64,000 nucleotides of DNA from Bradyrhizobium sp. CB3481. GTDB taxonomy: Bacteria > Pseudomonadota > Alphaproteobacteria > Rhizobiales > Xanthobacteraceae. Position numbers and translations under genes: made by a program. The notes beneath the pieces were generated by a model. It had not been told where the DNA came from, did not search any database, and saw only the letters and a list, made by a program, of their open reading frames with translations. The DNA lies in contig NZ_CP121647.1 of assembly GCF_029714305.1 (NCBI RefSeq), forward strand, positions 5,538,501 through 5,602,500, given 5' to 3'. Below, one piece after another: positions 1 to 8,722 of this stretch (position 1 is its first letter; each line of letters opens with the position of its first letter).

Positions 1-2
1 GA

Positions 3-134
3 TCTCTGGCAGCGCGACAACTCATCGATGCGCTTGAGCAAGATGGCATCGTACCACACTTTCGTTTGATCTCGTCGCCAGTGTTCGCGCCCTTCACAGC
101 ACGCAGCGCCCACCCGCAGCTTGACCAATCGTGA
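3..134 (+). CDS. 3' end of an unidentified gene, cut by the window edge
   Basis: An open frame enters from the left edge and stops with TGA at 132-134, giving 43 residues with a smooth, GC-rich codon choice. The peptide begins with an amphipathic stretch (LAARQLIDALEQDG) and ends in a Pro/Ser/Ala-rich tail. I do not recognise the family. It could be a real C-terminus or chance reading, since high GC leaves many open frames. Confidence 0.3.
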   Translation, partial: SLAARQLIDALEQDGIVPHFRLISSPVFAPFTARSAHPQLDQS

Positions 135-1073
135 CACTGAAGCGCTGAAGCGACGAGCCCTATAAAAGTCGATAGCGGAGATCCAGGCGAAAGATCGTCC
201 GGTCACCTTGCAGACAGATCCTGCTGTCCGCTGACAAGCATGGACGCATTGCTTACTTCGTCGGCGAAGGGCCACGTAGTGCGTACCTTTTTGGTTTGCG
301 GCACTGGTTCCTTCGCGCAAGGAATAAGACGACGGAAATATGACCCCGAGCCTCTCACCCGCTGGTTCTTGGCGCGCCTGTCAAGATTCTTCCGCCCCAG
401 GTCAATGTTGAAATCGACGCATCGTCGCTGGACTCCTTCATTGCTGAGACAAACTGATGTGATCATGGCTAATCACGACATAACCAACATTGGAGGAGAC
501 GTTTCGGAGGAGGCCGATAACCGCCTCACCGCATTCGCGGCCGAGATCGATCGGCTGCTCGGCGCAATTCAATTCTCTTCGTCGGCCAGCTCGCCAATCA
601 ACTACATCAGTGGCTTCATTGCGCTCTACGCCACACACTTGCGGTTCCCGACTTCAGGTTGGCTTTTCACGACTTATTGGATCGTCGTGTGCGGAGCAAC
701 GCCAAAGTCTATGAATGCGATGTATCCACCGGCTTACAATTTACTCCGCCATCTTCGTGAACGGACTGGCGATCGGACCACCTATCGGCAACGCTTCGGA
801 TCGACCTGAGTAGCAACGCAGGCGGTGGCGGTGACGTAGAACATCGCCTCGCCAAGCATGGAGTGGGGTCAGTCCTGATAGCTCGATTACGGACAGCTTC
901 AACTATCGGCTGGCTTTTGCGTTCGCTGGAGCCATTGACGTCATCGCGCTGGCGCCTTTTGGTTTTATTCGTTCGACAGACCACGCCATGCCGGTGAGCG
1001 CTTCCCATCTAATCATGTCGCCATAGAGCGATCTGGTGTCTCGTAATTGAAATTTATTACGACCGCGTCGCCA
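135..1073. other. Stretch without a supportable gene
   Basis: Several overlapping open frames occur here on both strands. The longest forward one could start at ATG 465 (MANHDITNIGG...) and run to 809, but no ribosome binding site precedes it and no family is recognised. The region ends just past the stop of the nitrilase-like gene at 1074. It may hold decayed DNA. Confidence 0.4.
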
Positions 1074-2942
1074 TCAATATGGGACGATCCAACGCCAGCC
1101 ACGAGCATCGATTTCGTCGCTCGGAATGCCGACCTGACGAGACTGCTCAAACTGCCACGAAGTCGTATTTCGGTCCTGGCGACCGTCTATTGTCACGTCG
1201 ACGGCCGGCGTGCTTCTTAGATTGACGACAAGCGCCTGCGCATCGTCAGCCAAATCCAGTTCAACAAAGTCCTTTGCCGCTCGCGATACAAGGTTGGTTG
1301 GTCGGTTTCGCCACAGAGCAATGGTCCGTTTGTTTCCTCCGAACGTGGCGTTGGACCGTTTAATGAGTGCGAAAGAAGTGAGCGTCAGAACTGAAGAACC
1401 GGGATCGTCAGCCAAGTTGGTGGCGTAAAGACCCGGCCAGCGCTCCTTCATTTGCGGTCCATCCATCAGGAGCGCGAATATCAAATTCGGTCCAAGCGAC
1501 CTGATCTCGGATACGACCGGATCTGCTCGTGCGAGATCCTCGCAGATAACCGCCGTGAATGCCGATTGAGACCTAAACACGTCTATGTGGAGGACGCGCT
1601 CTTCAATTTCGAGATATTCCCACCAAATGCAGTCCGTGCTGAGATCGGCCTGCAAACCGTAGGTGCGGATCTGTGTGTCGTCGAGCCTCCAACGGTGGTG
1701 CTTTCTTCTGGAATGGGTTTCGGCGATCCGGCTTCCCAACTCTTGATGCATGACGGAGAATACGACCTGATTGCCTCTGCGTCTGTTGCAATCCTCTGAA
1801 ACCCCAGCAATCAAGAATTCGATGGTGGGCCATCTATCCCGAAGGTGTCGGACCAGCTCGTCGTATGTAGCCCAGTCGAGCGAATATTCGGGCAGCACCA
1901 CGCCGTGCACGTCTCCGTTAGCCCGCAAAAGGAGCTCATTGACAAAGTCGATGAACGAACCGCGAGCGGCGCGATCGCTGCAATGACCGTCGCCGACCAG
2001 CTTGTCCCTTTTTGGGTAAAGCCATTTTTGCTCCACCCGAAATCTTCCCCACTTCATGTCAGCAGGGCCGTTGTGGACATCGCCTTTGAAACAACCGTCT
2101 GGTATATCGTAGGGGAACGGAATAAGCAGCACGGTCAGGCTGTCATGTCGGTCGGACGTGCTCGACCATAGCTGCTGATGCCAATAAACGTTCGGATGGC
2201 CGTGCGGGCGCAGCATAGTAAGGTTGTGACTTAGCGTTCTCATAGTACAGCCCACGTCGGTGGTGCGTCCCTTTGGAAGAACGCGAACAACGTCACGAGA
2301 CGCATGGACAGCGAGGCTGTCGAACGCTACGTGGCGGCTGAGATGTCTGTCGTCGGAGCGAGAGCGGCTCGATGGGATCACGAGCTTTCTGGTTCGGTTG
2401 ATAAGCAAGTACGAAGCGAGCTTATTTGCCCAGTTTGGATCAGCACCATCATCGCCGAATTTCTCGTAGCCGCAGTTAGTGCTGGCTTCATCGGCAATCA
2501 CCAGCAATGCGTGAGCCGATTTCCACCATGAGAGACGTGGTCCCGTACTTTGTCCAGAAACAAGCACGTCATTTCGGCAGGCCCACAGTTCAGCCCAGAG
2601 TTCGACGATTTCCGGTTGCTTCTTGAACACATTGGAAGCCCACCGCTTACCGATTCTGCGCCAAGCGACCAGCTGCGTCTCCCTCGGCGCCTGGGTTGCG
2701 CCGGAGTAGCTTACCTTAGGCACGCCCCTTGTAGAGGCGAATGGAGCAACGATGTAGGTGTAAGCTCCCGAAGCCTCAAGCAGATGGGCAACGGCACCGA
2801 ACAGCTCGGCAGGTAACGCGGGAGGATACGACCAACGCCCCATATCGGGGTTGGTGCCGTTCGGAAATAGCCTCCTCAGTTCGCTGCCAACAGTCGCTGA
2901 CGCGAGGGAGTTCCTCGCGCGCGACCGGCGTCGTCCCTTCAT
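1074..2942 (-). CDS. 622-aa protein with nitrilase (CN-hydrolase)-like C-terminal domain
   Basis: No close homologue is recognised over the full length. The C-terminal half has the order expected of carbon-nitrogen hydrolases: Glu352 in VLPEYS, Lys414 in RRKHHRW and Cys467 in VICEDL, each after a hydrophobic strand, followed by NLIFALLMDG. This matches the Glu-Lys-Cys catalytic set of the nitrilase superfamily. The first ~290 residues are unassigned and include an aromatic-rich part (LSWWKSAHALLVIADEAS, about 137-154). Stand-alone and RT-fused nitrilase-like domains are known in some bacterial antiphage systems (UG/DRT reverse transcriptases), so a defence role is a reasonable guess, not a demonstration. 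It starts 31 bases after the 100-aa gene and probably shares its transcript. The position beside group II intron debris suggests an acquired accessory gene. Confidence 0.6.
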   Translation of the reverse strand: MKGRRRSRARNSLASATVGSELRRLFPNGTNPDMGRWSYPPALPAELFGAVAHLLEASGAYTYIVAPFASTRGVPKVSYSGATQAPRETQLVAWRRIGKRWASNVFKKQPEIVELWAELWACRNDVLVSGQSTGPRLSWWKSAHALLVIADEASTNCGYEKFGDDGADPNWANKLASYLLINRTRKLVIPSSRSRSDDRHLSRHVAFDSLAVHASRDVVRVLPKGRTTDVGCTMRTLSHNLTMLRPHGHPNVYWHQQLWSSTSDRHDSLTVLLIPFPYDIPDGCFKGDVHNGPADMKWGRFRVEQKWLYPKRDKLVGDGHCSDRAARGSFIDFVNELLLRANGDVHGVVLPEYSLDWATYDELVRHLRDRWPTIEFLIAGVSEDCNRRRGNQVVFSVMHQELGSRIAETHSRRKHHRWRLDDTQIRTYGLQADLSTDCIWWEYLEIEERVLHIDVFRSQSAFTAVICEDLARADPVVSEIRSLGPNLIFALLMDGPQMKERWPGLYATNLADDPGSSVLTLTSFALIKRSNATFGGNKRTIALWRNRPTNLVSRAAKDFVELDLADDAQALVVNLRSTPAVDVTIDGRQDRNTTSWQFEQSRQVGIPSDEIDARGWRWIVPY

Positions 2943-2973
2943 CCCCCTGCCCCCGCGATGAGGGGCGATTGTA

Positions 2974-3276
2974 CTAGGAGCTCTTAAGTCCCAAGATGCG
3001 GTTCAATCCCGCGATGCCCGTGTAGCCCGCTTGTTCCCAATCGCCGTTGCTGATCGTCTTTTCCCGCGTCTGCCCCGGGTACGCTGCAGCAAAGGACGAG
3101 CCCGCCCGCTCTGCGTACTTGCCGATAAGCTTAGCCGCTTCTGGATCAGACTCCAGCAACTTCAATATGTCCGGGGCGCCCTGGCCTGCGCCGAGCGCGA
3201 GAGCGAGCGATCGCATCTCGTTGCTCTTCGGGAGCGGCTTCAAACGGCGCTTCATGTTATCGTTGGAGCTACCCAT
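2974..3276 (-). CDS. 100-aa protein of unknown function, first gene of the nitrilase-like operon
   Basis: A small, soluble, basic N-terminus (MKRRLKPLPKSNEMRS) is followed by a helical, alanine-rich middle and a glycine-containing tail ending GLNRILGLKSS. There is no signal peptide, membrane segment or cysteine pair. I do not recognise the family. A good sigma70-type promoter lies about 50 bases upstream on the same strand, and the nitrilase-like gene begins 31 bases after the stop, so the two are probably co-expressed. An internal Met at residue 8 is an alternative start. The protein could be a partner, antidote or adaptor for the downstream enzyme; this is inference from position only. Confidence 0.5.
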   Translation of the reverse strand: MGSSNDNMKRRLKPLPKSNEMRSLALALGAGQGAPDILKLLESDPEAAKLIGKYAERAGSSFAAAYPGQTREKTISNGDWEQAGYTGIAGLNRILGLKSS

Positions 3277-3323
3277 GGGGAACGGCTGGACCGGAGTGTG
3301 GCGGGAAAGTGTTCACGTGACGT

Positions 3324-3352
3324 TAATAACAAGCCTGGATTGGCGAGGTCAA
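3324..3352 (-). promoter_or_regulatory. Sigma70-type promoter of the nitrilase-like operon
   Basis: On the minus strand TTGACC (-35) and TTATTA (-10) are separated by exactly 17 bases. The predicted start is near 3316, about 40 bases before the 100-aa gene. Seen in sequence; activity is inferred. Confidence 0.5.
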
Positions 3353-3404
3353 CCAGGATCTCTCCGTATAGTTGCACTATCCCACAGGATCGTGACGTGG
3401 TCGT

Positions 3405-3425
3405 GGCGCTTGTTAGCGCCTTTTT
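3405..3425 (+). terminator. Rho-independent terminator without an upstream gene
   Basis: GGCGCT-TGTT-AGCGCC is a perfect 6-bp stem with a 4-base loop followed by five T on the plus strand. The nearest upstream plus-strand reading frame is not a credible gene, so it may end an unannotated short transcript antisense to the operon promoter, or block read-through between divergent units. Confidence 0.5.
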
Positions 3426-3498
3426 CCCAGATGTAGGCCTAGTCGCCGTCGTTCAATGCGCGGATCACAGCATTGCTGCAGCCCAGCACGCACAATTT

Positions 3499-3617
3499 GG
3501 GTAATACCCATAGTCGGATTTTCCTAGAAAAACGTATTACCTATAATGTGGAGATTCTTTAAAGGTAATACCCGAATCATTTGACCTGTTTGGCGGACCG
3601 GCCCTTCGGGTACTACC
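3499..3617. promoter_or_regulatory. Four-copy operator array upstream of the RHH gene
   Basis: The near-palindrome GGTAATACC occurs at 3500-3508, inverted at 3533-3541 (CGTATTACC), at 3564-3572, and as GGTACTACC at 3609-3617. Centres are 33, 31 and 45 bases apart, so the first three share roughly one helix face. A TATAAT -10 box (3542-3547) directly abuts the second copy, with a weak -35 (TTTTCC) 17 bases upstream. Short palindromes repeated at helical spacing are typical operators of ribbon-helix-helix proteins, one of which is encoded just downstream. Confidence 0.6.
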
Positions 3618-3651
3618 TAAATCTGTTATATATTAAGGCTGGAGTTTGCGT

Positions 3652-3891
3652 ATGAAGACTAGATCTAGAGCCGGAAGGCGGACGGAACGGAAGCCGGAGG
3701 CCAGAGTGGGTCGGCCCGCCACCGGTAAGGATCCTATGCTGTCATTCCGTGCGCCAGGAGAGCTCATTCAACAGATCGAGCGCTGGTCAAGATCCCGCGG
3801 CATGAGCAGATCGGAAGGTGTGAGAAAGTTGATTGAGCAAGCACTTGAAAACTCGTTTGCGCCGTTCTGGAGGACTCCTCCGTACGGCTAG
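3652..3891 (+). CDS. Ribbon-helix-helix DNA-binding protein (CopG/Arc type)
   Basis: The 79-residue product has a basic N-terminal tail (RSRAGRRTERKPEARVGRPATG) and then a strand-helix-helix unit: LSFRAP, the first helix ELIQQIERWSRSRG, and SRSEGVRKLIEQAL as the second helix. This is the usual RHH layout, in which paired strands of a dimer sit in the DNA major groove. ATG at 3652 is preceded by GGAG with a 7-base spacer; a TTG two codons upstream is less likely. It is probably autoregulated by the GGTAATACC array upstream and may also control the divergent nitrilase-like operon. No toxin partner is seen downstream, where intron remnants begin. Confidence 0.65.
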   Translation: MKTRSRAGRRTERKPEARVGRPATGKDPMLSFRAPGELIQQIERWSRSRGMSRSEGVRKLIEQALENSFAPFWRTPPYG

Positions 3892-4056
3892 TTCATTGGC
3901 CAAAGTTGGTGGCTCGCGCTCTGTCCGCCTAGCTCGTTTTCGGCTGGGCGTCCGAGAGACTGGGTCGTGGTCGAGTAGCTCGGCCATTTGGCTTTGCCCT
4001 CACAGATCCGGGCGAGCGGATTTCCCGCGCCCGGCTCTCCCCGAGGATAACCCGCG

Positions 4057-4638
4057 TCATATCCGTGCTTGCGCCCAAGTGCGAGTGATGCGTGGAGTTG
4101 GCAGACGGAAGCGTGCCGTCAGGGTCTCGAACTCCGGCCAGCCCATGCGCCGACTTTTCTGGCTGCGCCCTCTCAGACAGCGCATCCACGTCCGACGCAC
4201 TTCGCGGTAGAAGCCGTTGAGCGCTGGATAATTGTACGGCCTGCCGTAGTAGCCGTAGTGTCCACGCAGAACGGCGGCGAACCACTCGCGCTGCGTGGCC
4301 AGTGACTCGTGCATGAGCCGCCAGGCGTCCTGGCGCAATGCCGTCAGCTTGCGCGTCAGGCGTTTCCCTTCCGTCTTGTGCTTCACGATGAACCGGCCGT
4401 CCCGGGTCCGCCCGCAGTAGTGGGTGAAGCCGAGGAAGGCGAAGGTTTCGGGTCGCCGCTCGCCGCGCCGCTGACGCGAGAGGGCCGCGAACCGGCCAAA
4501 CTCGATCAGCCGCGTCTTGGCCTCATGGAGCGTCAGGCCGAAGCTGACCAGCCGCGCCTTGAGGGCCAATAGCATCTCCTGCGCATCTGCCTTGCTCTCG
4601 AAGCCCATGACGAGTCGAGTCGCCCGGGGGAATTTCAC
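4057..4638 (-). pseudogene. C-terminal half of a group II intron reverse transcriptase (interrupted intron)
   Basis: The frame from 4612 reads VMGFESKADAQEMLLALKARL, the sequence expected right after the YADD motif of group II intron maturases. It continues with FAFLGFTHYCGRTRDGRF and the maturase-like GHYGYYGRPYNYPALNGFYREV. The catalytic half, including YADD, is absent. The break is occupied by the 3' end of another group II intron (domain V at 4653-4685), so that intron appears to have inserted at the conserved RT motif of this one. Non-functional. Confidence 0.7.
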
Positions 4639-4652
4639 CCCAGGCGCTCACG

Positions 4653-4685
4653 GATCCGTACGTGAGCTCGCGGCTCATACGGCTC
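4653..4685 (-). ncRNA. Group II intron domain V
   Basis: On the minus strand the 33-base segment begins GAGCCGTATG and ends ACGTACGGATC, with an AGC-GCGA-GCT apical part. It folds into the hairpin of domain V, the catalytic core of group II intron RNA, and lies at the expected place after the stop of the maturase gene at 4686. A domain VI-like stretch and the 3' exon follow, the exon being another maturase gene. The intron's 5' part was not found. Confidence 0.7.
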
Positions 4686-5620
4686 TTATCGTCCAGCCGT
4701 TGCGCCGCGTAGCACAGGCCAATGGGCGAAGAGCGTTGGATCGCGCAAAAAGGTCCTGCGGATCCAATCCTCTGCCCGCCCGCGATGTCGCTTGAGGCGC
4801 TTGTATTTAGCCATCGCCCAACGCGCGAGGCGTCGGTTCAGATAGCGCAGCGTCGGGTAAAGTGCCGACTTATAGTAACGGCCGTAGTACGTAATCCAGC
4901 CCCGAATGATGGGGTTGAACATACGCGCCAGGTCGTCGATCCACCTGTCAACTCGGCAACGAAGTTGCCACTTGCGGATTTCCTCTCGGATCGCCTTGGT
5001 CGCCGCGTTGCTTACACCGGGACTTAAGTTGACGAAGAACTTTCCCCACCGATTTTTCGATGGTCGGGCTCTGAAGGTGTAGCCCAGATAATCGAACTTC
5101 TCGTCGGGATAGTTTCCTCGTCGATCATCATCCTTGCAGTAGACAATCTTCGTCTTGGTCGGATGAAGCTCCAACCCGCATTCGGCAAAACGTCGCTCAA
5201 GCGCGCTCTTCAAGGTTTGCGCCTGGCTCTCGCTGCCACAGTGGCAGAGGATATCATCGGCAAAACGCTCGAACGGGATTTCTGGATATGTGTGACCATC
5301 CAGTGATCGAACGCATAATTCAGAAACGCCTTGCGGCGTGCCCCTGTCCGTTTCTTGCTTCTCGCCGCTCTCCAGAACACCGGCCCGCAGCCACAGCCCG
5401 ATGAGCCGTAGAATGCGAGGATCGGCGATCCTGTGCGCCACCATCCGCAACAGCCACTCGTGGTCCACCGAGTCGACCGTTTGGATGCAAGTAGCGAGTT
5501 CAGAAAGTAGTAATGCGCCGGCTCGGCAGCACCATCCCGTGTAGATATCAACGGCCTCGTAGCAAAAGCCAAAAAGGGCAAAGCGTGGCGAACGAAACTA
5601 TCGTGCTCCTGGATGGCAAC
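4686..5620 (-). pseudogene. ltrA: Group II intron-encoded reverse transcriptase/maturase, frameshifted
   Basis: Recognisable parts are a finger/palm block (DHEWLLRMVAHRIADPRILRLI), GTPQG, the catalytic FERFADDILCHC (normally YADD or FADD) and FDYLGYTFRARPSKN. The maturase and C-terminal part is FNPIIRGWITYYGRYY. After GTPQG the frame is lost and resumes from another frame (LNYAFDHWMVTH), so there is at least one indel near 5290-5340. The N-terminus above about 5470 lies in a different frame and decays towards 5620. With domain V immediately downstream this is the 3' portion of a dead intron. It inserted into a second intron's RT gene. Confidence 0.7.
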
Positions 5621-5633
5621 GAAGTTGGTCTGA

Positions 5634-5695
5634 TTGCGAGATCGCCGTAAGTCCATTCTTTTGTTCGGTCGCGCTGCGGGCCATTCTTCCGTCCG
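5634..5695. repeat. About 60-bp direct repeat, second copy at 20262-20325
   Basis: The core GTAAGTCCATTCTTTTGTTC and the following bases to ATTCTTCCGTCC recur near-identically at 20262-20325 in the same orientation, inside the IS110 insertion in IS256. It may be a terminal fragment of a mobile element. Between here and fixX (5696-5950) I see no supportable gene. Confidence 0.55.
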
Positions 5696-5950
5696 CCAGC
5701 CGATCAAACGGTCCCTTCTTCAATAATGCAGCGGTGGCTGGTACGCCCTCCTCGGAAGGTCGCGAGCTTAAGCCAGACAAAGATCGTTTGCGGTTTCCTG
5801 TATGGTGATGTCCATGAGAAGCGCCGGGCTACGTCGCTGACTCCCCGGATGCCCCTCACCCAGAGTTCGAGCTTTGCTCGTTAGATCTCCGACCACGCGA
5901 TCCGTGGGTGTATCTGCCGTGAAGCAATCACACAGGCCTCGTTCAGGCCT

Positions 5951-6247
5951 TCACCCAAACTTGAATAGCACCCCATATCCCCCGCGCGGATAGCTCCATT
6001 CAATGTCGCCGGTGGGCTCTCCGATGACGCGGCAGGTGCCGCACTCGATGCAGCCGTCGACGGTGATCTCGACCTTGCCCTTGTCGTTAAGCTCATAGCA
6101 GCGCGCGGGGCACGCTTTCAAAAGTGCAAGTAGCTGCGGCGATGGCTCGGTGTGCGCGCGTACCTTGATGTGGGGACGACCTACGTCGACGAGATAGCGA
6201 TTGTAGTACAGCTTGTCCTCGATGCGCATTGAGGGATCGACGCTCAT
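5951..6247 (-). CDS. fixX: Ferredoxin-like protein FixX
   Basis: The 98-residue protein is FixX, the small iron-sulfur partner of the FixABC flavoprotein complex that bifurcates electrons towards nitrogenase. CIECGTC near residue 66 and [12 protein letters not shown] near 46 are the cluster-binding regions, and the spacing and length are typical. ATG 6247 has a strong AAGGAG nine bases upstream. It is the last gene of the cysE-like/nifW/fixA/B/C/X unit, 37 bases after fixC. Expression should follow the NifA/sigma54 promoter near 11.0 kb. Confidence 0.92.
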   Translation of the reverse strand: MSVDPSMRIEDKLYYNRYLVDVGRPHIKVRAHTEPSPQLLALLKACPARCYELNDKGKVEITVDGCIECGTCRVIGEPTGDIEWSYPRGGYGVLFKFG

Positions 6248-6284
6248 GTTTCAACTCCTTAGGTTCGGCTTCGAGTTTAGCTGA

Positions 6285-7592
6285 TCAGCGCCAGGCGCGG
6301 GCGAAGCGGACTGCATCGCCGAACAGACCTATCCATGACCGCGCATTCACGAAAGATTTCAACGTCACCTTTTCTTTCTCAGTCCTTGGTGTGCCGTCGA
6401 CGCGCACAAAATTCTGCATTGCCCTGGAGACGAGCTGCGGATAGGTAACAAAAAAGTTTTGCGAATTGGTGTGCATCAGTCTCGGCATATCCTTGTATTT
6501 CTTCAGGTCTTTAATCACGAAGGAGTCGTCCAGCATCTTCTTGTAGAGCGCTAGATTCTCAGCGCTCATGGGAGCCCGGCGCGACCTCACCTGCGCGATT
6601 GCTTCGGCCGCGATGCGGCCCGAGGTCATCGCGAGGTTAGAGCCCTCGCGATGAATGGCGTTGTTGAGCTGCGCCGCATCGCCCACGACTATCCAGCCCT
6701 CACCATAAAGCTGCGGGATCGCCTTGTAGCCGCCCTCAGGAATCAGATGGGCGGAATATTCCTTCACCTCGGAGCCCTTGATCAGCCGCGCCACAGACGG
6801 ATGTCGCTTGAAGCCATCGAGCAGCCCATAGGGCGTCTCCCCCGTACGCTGGAAGTCGGCGACGAGACAGCCGATGCCGAGCGAGATGCACTCCTTATTA
6901 GCATAGATGAAGCCCATCCCTGTCATGCCCCGGGAAATGGTGCCGGCCGCCTCGATCACGACGCCCTCGTCGCCTTCGAGATTAAAGCGTGCCTCGATGG
7001 TCTCGCGCGGCAAGAAGTGCATTTCCTTCACCGCGAGTGCCACCTTATCAGGCTTAGGCCGCTCGCGCAGACCCGCACGTGTGCCGAGCAGGCCGTTGAC
7101 GCCCTCAGCCAACACTACGATATCCGCATGGACTTCGCCGTCGCCGCGATCCGTGTGCACCCCGACGACCTTGCCATTGGCATCCCGCGCGAGTCCGGTC
7201 ACTGTGGTCTCGCACAGCACCGTCGCGCCGGCCTCTCGTACCTTCGAGGAGAACCATCTGTCGAACTGCGCGCGGATGATGGTGTAGCGGTTCGGCCGCT
7301 GCTCATTGAACTCGTCGGAGCAGTAGTGCAGACCGACATGGGAGCGATCGTCCATCATCCAGAACCGCTGCTCGACCAGATGACGTTCGAGTGGCGCGTC
7401 CTCACGAAAGTCCGGGATCAGCTTTTCTAGCATATCAGCATAGAGGATCGCGCCCTGCACGTTCTTCGATCCTGAATATTCGCCGCGCTCGAGCTGCAGC
7501 ACTTTCATGCCGCGCTTGGCCATGGTCAGCGCCGCGGCATTGCCCGCCATGCCAGCGCCAACCACGATGGCGTCGAATCGATCTTCGATCAT
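6285..7592 (-). CDS. fixC: FAD-dependent oxidoreductase FixC (ETF-quinone oxidoreductase family)
   Basis: The 435-residue protein opens with the FAD-binding dinucleotide fold [19 protein letters not shown] and retains the ETF:quinone oxidoreductase-type core, with [20 protein letters not shown] as the second FAD contact. FixC passes electrons between the FixAB flavoprotein and quinone or FixX at the membrane. The length is normal and the frame intact. The start at 7592 is supported by AAGGAGAG with good spacing. It lies 20 bases after fixB. Confidence 0.95.
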   Translation of the reverse strand: MIEDRFDAIVVGAGMAGNAAALTMAKRGMKVLQLERGEYSGSKNVQGAILYADMLEKLIPDFREDAPLERHLVEQRFWMMDDRSHVGLHYCSDEFNEQRPNRYTIIRAQFDRWFSSKVREAGATVLCETTVTGLARDANGKVVGVHTDRGDGEVHADIVVLAEGVNGLLGTRAGLRERPKPDKVALAVKEMHFLPRETIEARFNLEGDEGVVIEAAGTISRGMTGMGFIYANKECISLGIGCLVADFQRTGETPYGLLDGFKRHPSVARLIKGSEVKEYSAHLIPEGGYKAIPQLYGEGWIVVGDAAQLNNAIHREGSNLAMTSGRIAAEAIAQVRSRRAPMSAENLALYKKMLDDSFVIKDLKKYKDMPRLMHTNSQNFFVTYPQLVSRAMQNFVRVDGTPRTEKEKVTLKSFVNARSWIGLFGDAVRFARAWR

Positions 7593-7612
7593 GGATCTCT
7601 CCTTCTGCTGCG

Positions 7613-8722
7613 CTAGCTCGCAATGCGGTCGCGCGAATGCGGCGACAGCCGCGCACGAAATGCGGCCGTCAGAGCGGGCAGCAAATGGATTGCATCGGCC
7701 ACGATGCCAATATGGGCGAAGTCAAAAATCGGCGCCTTCTTGTCGGTGTTGATGGCGACAATCAGGTCCGCGCCTTCGACGCCGACCCGATGCTGGATCG
7801 CACCGGAAATGCCCGCGGCGATGTAGAGCTTTGGCCGTATGGTCTTGCCGGTCTGTCCGATCTGCCGGTCGGAGGTTACCCAGCCCTTCTGTACTAGTGG
7901 CCGCGAGCAGCCAAATTCGGCTCCAATCATGGCGGCGAGCTGCCGCACTAGCTGAAAATTCTCTAGCGACCCCAGACCCAAGCCGCCAGCGACAACGACA
8001 TCGGCATAAGCAAGGTTGGATTTTGTCGAATCCCGGTCTGGGATGAATGACAGGACCTTGGTGACGATATCGTCTTCGACGAGAGCAAGCGGATGGATGG
8101 TGATACGAGCGGCATCGCGTGCGACGCGCTCGGGCATCGGCATGACGCGTGGGCGGACGGTTGCCATTTGTGGCCGGTAATTCAAAGTATAGATCGTGCA
8201 AAGTAGCGTGCCACCAAAGGTCGGACGCGTGGCCGCGAGCGAACCATCCGCATCAACGTCGAGCCCGGTGCAGTCGGCGGTGAGACCCGTCAGTAGCGTT
8301 GTCGCGACTGAGCCCGCGAGATCGCGACCGAGCGTGGTGGCGCCCAACAGTAGGATCTCCGGCTTATAGTTGTTGACAAGATCGGTCAGCGCCTTCGTGT
8401 AGGACTCGTTGCGATACTCCGATAGCACATTGTCGGCCACGAGATACACAACGTCAGCGCCATAGCAGAATGATTCGAGGGCGGCGCTGCGCGTCGCCTC
8501 GCCCTCCGGGCCGATTACAACTGCGGCGAGATCTACCTTCAACTTGTCGGCGAGCTTGCGGCCCGCACCCATGAGCTCCCAGGAGACGGGATGCACCTGG
8601 CCGCGCTCCTGCTCGATGAAGACCCAGACATGTTTGTAGGCCTTGAACTGCTCAGGCAATTGTTTCTTGGCTGCTGCGCGACCGCCGGCGGCAGCCGGGG
8701 GACCTTTGATGATGTTTGTCAT
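7613..8722 (-). CDS. fixB: Electron transfer flavoprotein alpha subunit FixB
   Basis: FixB is the alpha subunit of the FixAB electron-transfer flavoprotein. The N-terminal alpha/beta domain ([19 protein letters not shown]) and the C-terminal FAD domain are complete, with [40 protein letters not shown] and [12 protein letters not shown] 8722 has GAGGGA upstream; it overlaps the stop of the fixA remnant by ATGA, showing ancestral coupling to fixA. Intact at about 369 aa. Function now requires a FixA encoded elsewhere. Confidence 0.94.
   Translation of the reverse strand: MTNIIKGPPAAAGGRAAAKKQLPEQFKAYKHVWVFIEQERGQVHPVSWELMGAGRKLADKLKVDLAAVVIGPEGEATRSAALESFCYGADVVYLVADNVLSEYRNESYTKALTDLVNNYKPEILLLGATTLGRDLAGSVATTLLTGLTADCTGLDVDADGSLAATRPTFGGTLLCTIYTLNYRPQMATVRPRVMPMPERVARDAARITIHPLALVEDDIVTKVLSFIPDRDSTKSNLAYADVVVAGGLGLGSLENFQLVRQLAAMIGAEFGCSRPLVQKGWVTSDRQIGQTGKTIRPKLYIAAGISGAIQHRVGVEGADLIVAINTDKKAPIFDFAHIGIVADAIHLLPALTAAFRARLSPHSRDRIAS

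Noticed and set aside
1074..5468. A single RT-nitrilase (DRT1-like) fused system using the nearby reverse transcriptase
   Set aside because: The reverse transcriptases at 4.1-5.6 kb are group II intron maturases with a domain V beside them, are broken, and are separated from the nitrilase-like gene by the RHH gene and the operator region.
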